The translations under genes were made by a program, and so were the position numbers. The notes below the pieces were generated by a model. That model did not search any database, was not told the DNA's origin, and saw only the letters and a program-made list of their open reading frames with translations. Positions 1 through 4,616 of a stretch of 5,026 nt of DNA are shown here, in pieces. Position 1 is the stretch's first letter. Every line of letters starts with the position of its first letter. Location: contig JAAWDB010000110.1 of NCBI GenBank assembly GCA_022793555.1, positions 1 through 5,026 on the forward strand, written 5' to 3'. This stretch comes from Bacilli bacterium (GTDB taxonomy: Bacteria; Bacillota_I; Bacilli_A; RF39; UBA660).

Positions 1-2
1 AC

Positions 3-128
3 TACGCGAAAACTAGTAGGATTCCATACTGCACCAGCCGTATAGTCAAAAGCAAACACGACAGCACTAGCACCAACAGAGAAACCACAACCACGATAGA
101 ACCAAGGAAAACCTGGAGCGACAAACCA
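3..128 (-). repeat. DGR variable-region module A
   Basis: A 42-codon VR module: WFVAPGFPWFYRG, then VGASAVVFAFDY, ending SFRV. The upstream frame is open through a hydrophobic stretch (GIILLGIYWFV) back to a TGA, but there is no good start. The hairpin expected beyond its SFRV end would lie left of the window. Two of the module's usual Gly positions are changed, including GVF to VVF. Confidence 0.85.
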
Positions 129-178
129 ATAAATGCCTAACAAAATAATTCCCAAAGCAAAAGACAGGAATCAAAAAT

Positions 179-234
179 CTATGTAAATTAATCAAAAAAA
201 TACTTTATTTTTATTGGACCTAAGACTTACATAG
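179..234. repeat. VR-associated hairpin, beyond module B
   Basis: Arms CTATGTAA (179-186) and TTACATAG (227-234) pair over 8 bp with a 40-nt loop. The arm differs from the common CTATGATAA, yet both sides changed together. A GACAGGAATC box (163-172) lies 6 nt from the arm. Confidence 0.8.
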
Positions 235-243
235 TACTTTAAA

Positions 244-369
244 CTACCGAAAACTAGCACCTATTCCTACTGACCCCTCCGCGTTCCCAAACGTAAACAC
301 ACCACCACCTGCTGCATACATATAAGGATTACCACGAACGAACCAAGGAAGCCAAAGAACGACAAATCA
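244..369 (-). repeat. DGR variable-region module B, decayed
   Basis: A VR module with damage at both conserved ends. The invariant first Trp codon TGG is TGA, and the terminal CGCGTA is CGGTAG, which makes an in-frame stop after SFR. The middle keeps LPWFVRG and GGGVFTFGN. The TGG-to-TGA change is not an adenine change, so it is ordinary decay rather than retroelement mutagenesis. It is followed by the 179-234 hairpin. Confidence 0.85.
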
Positions 370-416
370 GAATAATTCTAGGAGAAACAATCAATGAAAA
401 TACTTGACTCAAAACT

Positions 417-472
417 CTATGATAACCAATTCAATAAAATCATTATTTTATCTCGAAATAATTTTATCATAG
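417..472. repeat. VR-associated hairpin, beyond module C
   Basis: Arms CTATGATAA (417-425) and TTATCATAG (464-472) pair over 9 bp. The loop holds a second small AT palindrome (ATAAAA...TTTTAT). The module C stop codon falls in the arm. Confidence 0.85.
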
Positions 473-616
473 TATATTTACGCGAAAACTATCAGCTTCC
501 CAGCCTCGACCATATGAACCGCCAAAAGTAAACACACCAGCACCTATACCACCATGGAAATCGTGACCCCAAGAAAACCAAGGATTCCAAGATATGACAA
601 ACCAGAATTCTTTCAA
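467..616 (-). CDS. Possible short ORF carrying VR module C (49 aa, TTG start)
   Basis: The reading is KEFWFVISWNPWF, then GIGAGVFTFGG, then SFRVNIL, with a TGA stop that lies inside the hairpin arm. A TTG at 616 is the nearest candidate start, and the frame stays open upstream for about 20 codons with further GTG and TTG codons. No convincing ribosome site is seen. The leader matches module F closely. Low confidence as a gene. Confidence 0.22.
   Translation of the reverse strand: MKEFWFVISWNPWFSWGHDFHGGIGAGVFTFGGSYGRGWEADSFRVNIL
479..604 (-). repeat. DGR variable-region module C
   Basis: An intact 42-codon module: WFVISWNPWFSWG, then GIGAGVFTFGG, then DSFRV. The usual RG after PWF. is WG. 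It is followed 8 nt after CGCG by the 417-472 hairpin. Its flanks are shared with module F and the hairpin of module G, showing a segmental duplication. Confidence 0.9.
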
Positions 617-711
617 CTTAACCCTTAATTTTTTAATCAACACTACATTAATGTCATAAAGTCACACAACTTAATAAAATATCGTAAATGAAATAGTAAA
701 AAATAAATCTT

Positions 712-766
712 CTATGATAATAATCAAATAAATAATAATTTATTTCAAGATATTTATTCATCATAG
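712..766. repeat. VR-associated hairpin, beyond module D
   Basis: Arms CTATGAT (712-718) and ATCATAG (760-766) pair over 7 bp, with an inner AAATAAA/TTTATTT palindrome. It is nearly identical to the 1477-1529 copy. Confidence 0.8.
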
Positions 767-772
767 TATATT

Positions 773-898
773 TACGCGAAAACTATCAAGCCCCCAACCA
801 CAACCAGACGTAGTGCTAAAGGCAAACACACCTGCAAATGCACCATGAAGGTAAGATGTACCACGAAAGAGCCAAGGATAATGAGACCAGACAAACTC
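773..898 (-). repeat. DGR variable-region module D, fused to a hairpin
   Basis: Reads FVWSHYPWLFRG, then GAFAGVFAFST, then DSFRV. The first conserved codon TGG is missing. The VR begins at TTTGTC, one base away from the arm of the hairpin that belongs to module E (898-959). This is the tightest VR-hairpin join in the array and marks the 5' edge of the module. No start codon is possible here beyond the hairpin sequence. Confidence 0.88.
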
Positions 899-959
899 TA
901 TGATAAATCTAATTTAATAAAAAATAATATTTTTTATTTGAAATAATTCTTTATCATAG
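898..959. repeat. VR-associated hairpin, beyond module E and abutting D
   Basis: Arms CTATGATAAA (898-907) and TTTATCATAG (950-959) pair over 10 bp. Its left arm starts directly at the 5' end of VR module D. Confidence 0.85.
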
Positions 960-967
960 TTTAATGT

Positions 968-1096
968 GCGAAAACTAACATTCGAATTCGCAGAACCATT
1001 CGCATACGCAAAAGCAAACACGCCAGCACTAGCACCAGCTCGAAACGCATTAATAGAACCACGTACGAACCAAACACCATAAGTAAAGACAAACCA
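968..1096 (-). repeat. DGR variable-region module E, two codons longer
   Basis: Reads WFVFTYGVWFVRG, then RAGASAGVFAFAY, then SFR. It has two extra codons between the RG and AGVF motifs compared with other copies. PWF is VWF. The conserved end CGCGTA is CGCACA. A TAA stop lies eight codons upstream of the first Trp (frame KGLFEYYWFV), and there is no start codon. It is followed by the 898-959 hairpin. Confidence 0.88.
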
Positions 1097-1212
1097 ATAA
1101 TACTCGAATAGACCTTTTTATTCCCAATTAAAAACTAAAAGAAATTGTTCAAAAAATTACTAAATTTCTTTCATTATTAATATGTTTATCTCGTAAGACA
1201 GGAATTAAATTT

Positions 1213-1267
1213 CTATGCTATTATCATTGTCTTTTCCTTAAAAAAAACCTAACTTTATATAACATAG
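1213..1267. repeat. VR-associated hairpin, beyond module F
   Basis: Arms CTATG and CATAG pair, followed by one mismatch and three more pairs (CTATGCTAT against ATAACATAG). A GACAGGAATT box (1197-1206) lies 6 nt from the arm. Confidence 0.7.
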
Positions 1268-1418
1268 TAACCTTTAGAACTACGCGAAAACTATCATTTG
1301 CCCAATCTTGACCATTAGCATTCCCAAAAGCAAACACGCCAGCACTAGCACCAACATTGAAATCATTACCATGATTGAACCAAGGATTCCAAGATACGAC
1401 AAACCAGAATTCTTTCAA
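1224..1418 (-). CDS. Possible short ORF carrying VR module F (64 aa, TTG start)
   Basis: This open frame covers the whole of VR module F and then reads on into the adjoining hairpin before stopping with TGA. It begins KEFWFVVSWNPWF and contains NVGASAGVFAF and SFRVVL. The only near start is a TTG at 1418 with just a weak GGGATTAAG upstream. The frame stays open further upstream (IDLIKLGIKLKEFWFV-like), so the start is unclear. No lectin body precedes it. It may be a real mini-protein, but more likely it is the open VR segment of an orphan cassette. Confidence 0.3.
   Translation of the reverse strand: MKEFWFVVSWNPWFNHGNDFNVGASAGVFAFGNANGQDWANDSFRVVLKVTMLYKVRFFLRKRQ
1281..1406 (-). repeat. DGR variable-region module F, richest in AAT codons
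   Basis: Reads WFVVSWNPWFNHG, then NVGASAGVFAFGN, then DSFRV. AAT (Asn) stands at codons 7, 11, 14, 17, 29, 31 and 37 of the module, positions where other copies are scrambled. It is therefore the copy closest to the expected template, but it is not itself a TR, because other variable codons (CAT, GAT, GTT, CAA, GCA) are already diversified. It is followed by the 1213-1267 hairpin. Confidence 0.92.
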
Positions 1419-1476
1419 CTTAATCCCTAATTTTATTAAATCAATACTTATATAAAATAAGAATAAAACAAATCTT

Positions 1477-1529
1477 CTATGATAATAATCAAATAAATAA
1501 TAATTTATTTAAGATATTTTTCATCATAG
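1477..1529. repeat. VR-associated hairpin, beyond module G
   Basis: Arms CTATGAT (1477-1483) and ATCATAG (1523-1529) pair. The 41 bases at 1470-1510 match 705-745 exactly, showing a recent duplication with the hairpin beyond module D. Confidence 0.8.
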
Positions 1530-1534
1530 TAAAT

Positions 1535-1660
1535 TACGCGAAAACTACCATTATCCCAAACATCTGCATTGCCACAATGAAAATAAAACATACTAGCACC
1601 TGTTCCATTTGTAATACCACCACCACGATAAGACCAAGGATGGCCTGAATTGACAAACCA
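1535..1660 (-). repeat. DGR variable-region module G, stops just upstream
   Basis: Reads WFVNSGHPWSYRG, then GTGASMFYFHC, then GSFRV. The codons before the first Trp are TAG TAA TGA, so this copy cannot be translated as part of a larger protein. AGVFAF is changed to ASMFYF. It is followed 7 nt after CGCG by the 1477-1529 hairpin. Confidence 0.9.
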
Positions 1661-1957
1661 TCATTACTAAAACTTAATACTAGTCTATAAAGCTTTATTT
1701 TAAAATACTTTTTATCATATCAATTAACGTTTCAATCCCTATTAAAATATAATCTAAAAAATAAAATTTTCAAAATTTACTCACCTTATTTTTCTTATTC
1801 ATGTATTCGTCAAAAAGACAGGAATTGAAACTCTATGATAATTCAATAAAATATAATCATTTTAAAATATTTATATCATAGTAAAAATCAATATGAAATT
1901 TTGAATATTATCTACATTATATGTAATAACAAAAGGTATCATCTCATTATAAGAAAT
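1661..1957. other. AT-rich gene-free stretch between modules G and H
   Basis: No coding frame is seen. It contains only the solo hairpin with its GACAGGAATT box. The 1769-1817 part resembles 1148-1197, the stretch leading to the box beside module F, so the two sites share a longer common flank. Confidence 0.6.
1833..1881. repeat. Solo hairpin without a VR
   Basis: Arms CTATGATA (1833-1840) and TATCATAG (1874-1881) pair over 8 bp. A GACAGGAATT box (1817-1826) lies 6 nt away. No VR follows on the right side, only AT-rich DNA up to the next hairpin. It looks like an empty or solo site. Confidence 0.75.
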
Positions 1958-2012
1958 CTATGAATCATAATCCAATACTCAAAAGAATATTTTAGATAAA
2001 CCTTATTCATAG
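1958..2012. repeat. VR-associated hairpin, beyond module H
   Basis: Arms CTATGAAT (1958-1965) and ATTCATAG (2005-2012) pair over 8 bp. This is a third arm variant that keeps pairing. Confidence 0.8.
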
Positions 2013-2021
2013 TATATTTTC

Positions 2022-2141
2022 GCGAAAACTAGCATCACCAACATAACCAAACAAATTATTAAAGTCCAACAAAGAAGCCCCTAAACCAAGAGAGAATCTA
2101 CCACCACGAGCGAACCAAGGACAACCAATGGAGACAAACCA
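2022..2141 (-). repeat. DGR variable-region module H, next to the enzyme block
   Basis: Reads WFVSIGCPWFARG, then LGASLLDFNN, then ASFRE. It is one codon shorter than the usual module, and AGVFAF is changed to ASLLDF. A TGA lies two codons before the first Trp. This is where a template repeat might be expected (beside the enzyme genes), but its variable codons are diversified, not adenine-rich. It is followed by the 1958-2012 hairpin. Confidence 0.88.
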
Positions 2142-2154
2142 AACTCAATTCAAA

Positions 2155-2174
2155 TTTAAGTAAAAAAACTTAAA
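2155..2174 (-). terminator. Weak possible terminator after the operon
   Basis: TTTAAGT and ACTTAAA form a 7-bp AT-only stem with a 6-nt loop, followed on the minus strand by TTTG. It lies between the last operon gene and VR module H. The stem is weak and may be chance. Confidence 0.25.
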
Positions 2175-2219
2175 GTAAAATCTAAAAATAACGATTCTAT
2201 TTTTTATAAAAAGAGCAAA

Positions 2220-2447
2220 TTATTTTATAAGTAAATTTCCTTGATAACGTTGATAATAATCTCTTTTAAATTCTTGAAGCATTCTTTTATTTATTGAAAC
2301 TCCTTCCAAAACTTGAAATACAATATGATCTATATCATAATCATCAACTATCCGAAAAATACGTCTCTTTAATTTACTCAAATTTTCCTGATCCAATACC
2401 GTATTAATATCAACAAATAATGTTTCATTTTTATAATACAAATTCAT
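2220..2447 (-). CDS. Small protein of unknown function, last gene of the DGR operon (75 aa)
   Basis: I do not recognise this gene with certainty. It starts 62 nt after the reverse transcriptase stop on the same strand, so it is probably co-transcribed. The pattern looks like strand (ETLFVDI), helix (QENLSKLKRRIFRIVDDY), strand (IDHIVFQVL), helix (NKRMLQEFKRDYYQRY), strand (NLLIK). That order is loosely like a shortened STAS / anti-sigma-antagonist fold, but no phosphorylatable Ser motif is evident. The protein is highly charged and has no signal peptide or membrane segment. The ribosome site is weak (GTGGTGA just upstream of the ATG at 2447). It ends with TAA about 80 nt before VR module H. 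Its position suggests an accessory role in the retroelement, which is inference only. Confidence 0.6.
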   Translation of the reverse strand: MNLYYKNETLFVDINTVLDQENLSKLKRRIFRIVDDYDIDHIVFQVLEGVSINKRMLQEFKRDYYQRYQGNLLIK

Positions 2448-2509
2448 AAAATCACCACAAAAAATGTAACATATTTCATCAATTCAAAAAAGAAATTCGA
2501 CAAAAGCTC

Positions 2510-3538
2510 CTAAAAAATATCACGAAATTCCATTAAGTCATGATAACGATTTTGCAAAGTATAACAATTAGCATGTTTAATATGACCTAACCAAGCATTC
2601 CAACTTTCTTCAACATCCTTTAAATTTAAAACACCATTTCGATAATCTTTATTCCATTTGCGAATATGACGACGCATTTTATCTTTACTCCGTTTTCTTA
2701 TCAAACGATGAGTTTCAAAAACTTTAAAGCCACAAAAATCTACTCCCATACTATTAGGATAGTAACGAGTTTTTTTATTAAATTCTAAATGCAATTTTTC
2801 TTTAAGAAATTCTTCTATAGTACTCTTTAATTCTCGTGCCTCCTCTTTTGTCTTACATAGCAAAATAAAATCATCCATATATCTTAAATAATATTTTACT
2901 CGTAATTTTTCTTTAACAAAATGATCCAATTCATTCAAATAAATATTAGCAAAATATTGACTTGTATAATTGCCAATAGGTATACCAACTGTTTCATCTT
3001 CATCAAACAATAAAAATCGTGTAAAATCTAACAATTTTTTATCTCTAATATATCGTGATAAAATAGAAAACAAAACATTTCGGTCAATAGAATAGAAGTA
3101 TTTTTTAATATCACATTTTAAAATGTAGTAGCTACCATGATTTCTTTTCATAATCCGCATATATTTTTGCAAATAATCTACTGCCTTATGAGCTCCTCGA
3201 TCTTCTATACACGCAAAACTTTTAGAAATAAAACGTGGTAGCATATAAGGTTTTATAAATTCTTCAACATACCATTGATGAACAACTCGGTCAATATAAG
3301 GCAAGGATTTAATCAAACGTTTTTTGGGTTCATAAACATAAAATTCATGATATTTTCCCATTCGATAAGTTCCATTCTTTATTTTATGTAACAAATTTGC
3401 AATATTACTTTCCAAATCCATTTCAAATTTAATAACCTCTCGATGATTACGTTTATTCTTACTTGCTCTTTGATGTGCTTCTACAAGCTTTATATAAGTA
3501 AGTTTTTCATCAAAAACATTTTTTATTGTTTTAGGCAT
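2510..3538 (-). CDS. DGR-type reverse transcriptase (342 aa)
   Basis: RNA-dependent DNA polymerase that copies the template repeat RNA with errors at adenines and so drives mutagenic homing into variable regions. Using the ATG at 3538, residue positions are: the N-terminal RASKNKRNHREVIKFE region (24-39), KKRLIKSLPYIDRVVHQ (72-88), the first catalytic Asp in CDIKKYF (D143), the group-defining GIPIGNYTSQ (185-194) followed by FANIYLNELDHF, and the catalytic YMDD at 220-223. DGR enzymes carry this I/LGN.TSQ signature in place of the QG.xxSP of group II intron enzymes. The C-terminal thumb is basic (KWNKDYR). There is no endonuclease or maturase domain, and length is typical. An in-frame GTG at 3550 would add four residues, but it has no well-spaced ribosome site. 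MPKTIKNVF is the usual kind of start for this family, so I prefer the ATG. It overlaps the end of avd. Confidence 0.96.
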   Translation of the reverse strand: MPKTIKNVFDEKLTYIKLVEAHQRASKNKRNHREVIKFEMDLESNIANLLHKIKNGTYRMGKYHEFYVYEPKKRLIKSLPYIDRVVHQWYVEEFIKPYMLPRFISKSFACIEDRGAHKAVDYLQKYMRIMKRNHGSYYILKCDIKKYFYSIDRNVLFSILSRYIRDKKLLDFTRFLLFDEDETVGIPIGNYTSQYFANIYLNELDHFVKEKLRVKYYLRYMDDFILLCKTKEEARELKSTIEEFLKEKLHLEFNKKTRYYPNSMGVDFCGFKVFETHRLIRKRSKDKMRRHIRKWNKDYRNGVLNLKDVEESWNAWLGHIKHANCYTLQNRYHDLMEFRDIF

Positions 3539-3903
3539 GATTTCATCCACCCACCTAGTAAATTTCCAAGATTAGCTAATTTTTTTCCCCAAGCTGCATA
3601 ATTTTTTGCATTAATATATTTTTTCTTATAAGATACTCTTATCATAACTTTAAGCATTTTTAACGTCGTATCTAATCGATTTAAATTAGCAATTTTTTGT
3701 TCTTTATTATATTCTTTAAAAGTATTTAGAACATATCGCATCCCTTCATAAGTTGTATTTTTAATTGTACTTGCAAGAGCAAATCTTTCACATTTAGGAT
3801 ATTTCATTAATATACTTTCTGTATAATAAATCAATTCAATAAATTGTTTGTAAATTATTAAATCTTCTACAGTTTTATCACTTTCTTTTACCTTATGATT
3901 CAT
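3523..3903 (-). CDS. avd: Avd-family DGR accessory protein (four-helix bundle, 126 aa)
   Basis: Accessory variability determinant. In studied DGRs, Avd forms a basic barrel-shaped pentamer that binds the reverse transcriptase and template RNA and is needed for cDNA synthesis. Family-like features visible here are the first helix around YKQFIELIYYTESILMKYPK (residues 19-38), the ERFALASTIKNTTYEGMRYVL helix, the LNRLDTTLKMLKVMIRVSY helix, the YINAKNYAAW turn and the closing LGGWMKSC. The protein is rich in Lys and Arg and has no signal peptide or membrane segment. Its length is normal for the family (about 115-130 aa). The ATG at 3903 is preceded by AGGAG inside the last codons of the MutS-like gene, with 7 nt spacing, which suggests translational coupling. 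Its end overlaps the start of the reverse transcriptase by 16 nt. I am confident of the family from sequence pattern alone. Confidence 0.92.
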   Translation of the reverse strand: MNHKVKESDKTVEDLIIYKQFIELIYYTESILMKYPKCERFALASTIKNTTYEGMRYVLNTFKEYNKEQKIANLNRLDTTLKMLKVMIRVSYKKKYINAKNYAAWGKKLANLGNLLGGWMKSCLKQ

Positions 3904-4276
3904 AGCACATCTCCTGTAATTCTTTTAATTTATTCATTGCTTCAATTGGTGTTAAATTATCAATCTTAACACTTTTCAAGGTATCTACAACCACTCTTTC
4001 CCGTTCATTAATATCTTCTGGCAACAAAGGATTTTCAATTAATTCAATATTCAAGTTTTGATTTTGAAAAACCTTTAAATATTCATCCTTACTACCAACT
4101 GGAAAGCCACATTTCATAATATCTTTAGTAAACTTTGTACGTTTTAAAACCACATAATTATTAATAACATCAGCATCGTCTGCCAAAAAAATATAAAAAT
4201 TACCACAATGAAATAAATAAAGTTTATCTTTATCTTTTGATTTTAAATCTAAATATTTATTATAAATTTTACTCAT
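3893..4276 (-). CDS. MutS-domain-I-like small DGR accessory protein (127 aa)
   Basis: Predicted role: an accessory DNA- or mismatch-binding protein of the retroelement. Residues 4-82 resemble the N-terminal mismatch-recognition domain of MutS: KYLDLK near 7-12, GNFYIFLADDA at 25-35 (matching the G-D-F-Y-E-L-F..DA motif), then GFPVGSKDEYLKVF at 57-70 (matching the GVPYHA...YL region). Residues 108-122 (LTPIEAMNKLKELQE) resemble the extreme C-terminal tail of MutS. The connector, clamp and ATPase domains are absent. The mismatch-contacting Phe is kept (F27), but the Glu of the Phe-X-Glu motif is Ile (I29). I chose the ATG at 4276 because AGGAGG (4281-4286) lies 4 nt upstream. A longer reading from a TTG at 4375 would translate through a terminator-like hairpin and is probably false. 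The gene is first in the operon and overlaps avd by 11 nt. MutS-like small proteins are, from memory, a recorded class of DGR accessory gene. Confidence 0.8.
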   Translation of the reverse strand: MSKIYNKYLDLKSKDKDKLYLFHCGNFYIFLADDADVINNYVVLKRTKFTKDIMKCGFPVGSKDEYLKVFQNQNLNIELIENPLLPEDINERERVVVDTLKSVKIDNLTPIEAMNKLKELQEMCYES

Positions 4277-4280
4277 ATTG

Positions 4281-4286
4281 CCTCCT
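4281..4286 (-). promoter_or_regulatory. Strong ribosome binding site of the MutS-like gene
   Basis: AGGAGG reads on the minus strand, 4 nt before the ATG at 4276. It decides the start of the 127-aa protein over the longer TTG-started frame. Confidence 0.85.
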
Positions 4287-4319
4287 AAAAAAAGCAGTAC
4301 AAAAAAATCTTGTACTGCT
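4286..4319 (-). terminator. Terminator or attenuator just before the operon's first ribosome site
   Basis: On the minus strand, arms AGCAGTACAA and TTGTACTGCT (4310-4319 and 4293-4302) form a perfect 10-bp stem with a 7-nt loop. TTTTTTT follows, then AGGAGG and the ATG at 4276. It has the form of an intrinsic terminator. Any transcript arriving from upstream would be stopped or reduced here, so operon expression could depend on readthrough or antitermination. Confidence 0.8.
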
Positions 4320-4392
4320 AAAATAACTATAAAAAATTGACTTGTTATTTTTATAAATTTATATGTTTTTCCCAAAGAAAGGAATTAAATAT

Positions 4393-4451
4393 CTATGATA
4401 CTAATATACAATTTGATCCTTAAATCATTATTATATAAGCACTTACCATAG
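4393..4451. repeat. VR-associated hairpin, beyond module I
   Basis: Arms CTATGATA (4393-4400) and TACCATAG (4444-4451 region) pair at CTATG, with one mismatch, then TA. A variant box GAAAGGAATT (4377-4386) lies 6 nt from the arm. It stands between module I and the start of the enzyme operon. Confidence 0.65.
4430..4435 (-). promoter_or_regulatory. Possible -10 box upstream of the DGR operon
   Basis: A perfect TATAAT on the minus strand inside the loop of the 4393-4451 hairpin. The -35 region is poor (AGAACA at 18-nt spacing). In DNA this AT-rich, chance matches are common, so support is weak. Confidence 0.25.
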
Positions 4452-4458
4452 TTTGTTC

Positions 4459-4584
4459 TACGCGAAAACTAACACCCGTGTACACTGGACCGCCCGTATA
4501 GCTGAACGCAAACACACCAGCAGCTGCACCATGACTGTAACCTGTACCACGAAAGAACCAAGGATTCCAGTGAGTGACAAACCA
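4459..4584 (-). repeat. DGR variable-region module I
   Basis: Reads WFVTHWNPWFFRG, then HGAAAGVFAFSY, then VSFRV. TAA ATA AAG precedes the first Trp codon, so it is not part of a longer protein. It lies upstream of the enzyme operon and is followed by the 4393-4451 hairpin. Its 5' side runs close to a lone hairpin arm at 4602-4610. Confidence 0.9.
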
Positions 4585-4601
4585 CTTTATTTAACTTTAG
4601 A

Positions 4602-4610
4602 TTATCATAG
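4602..4610. repeat. Lone hairpin arm beyond module J
   Basis: TTATCATAG matches the right arm of the family and has the right position relative to the CGCG end of module J. The partner CTATGATAA is missing. The place where it would be is close to the 5' end of module I, as if the rest of the site was lost when the two modules were joined. Confidence 0.6.
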
Positions 4611-4616
4611 TAAATT

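Noticed and set aside
1..2141. CRISPR array
   Set aside because: The repeats are about 126 bp coding-like modules of variable sequence with uneven linkers, not short identical repeats with spacers. The single GTTTCAATCCCTATT near 1730 is not repeated.
2022..2141. Module H as the template repeat because it is beside the enzyme genes
   Set aside because: Its variable codons are diverse (TCC, TGT, GCT, CTT), not adenine-rich.
2510..3538. Group II intron or retron reverse transcriptase
   Set aside because: It has the DGR-type GN.TSQ motif, lacks maturase and endonuclease domains, and lies next to avd.
3539..3550. GTG start adding four residues to the reverse transcriptase
   Set aside because: The ribosome-like AGGTGG lies directly against the GTG, and the ATG at 3538 fits the family start better.
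4277..4375. N-terminal extension of the MutS-like protein from a TTG at 4375 with a hydrophobic segment
   Set aside because: It translates the terminator hairpin and the ribosome site itself. The ATG at 4276 has a strong AGGAGG.
163..4451. Integron attC sites
   Set aside because: Size and hairpin form are similar, but the usual attC core triplets were not found in the arms, and no integrase gene is in the window.
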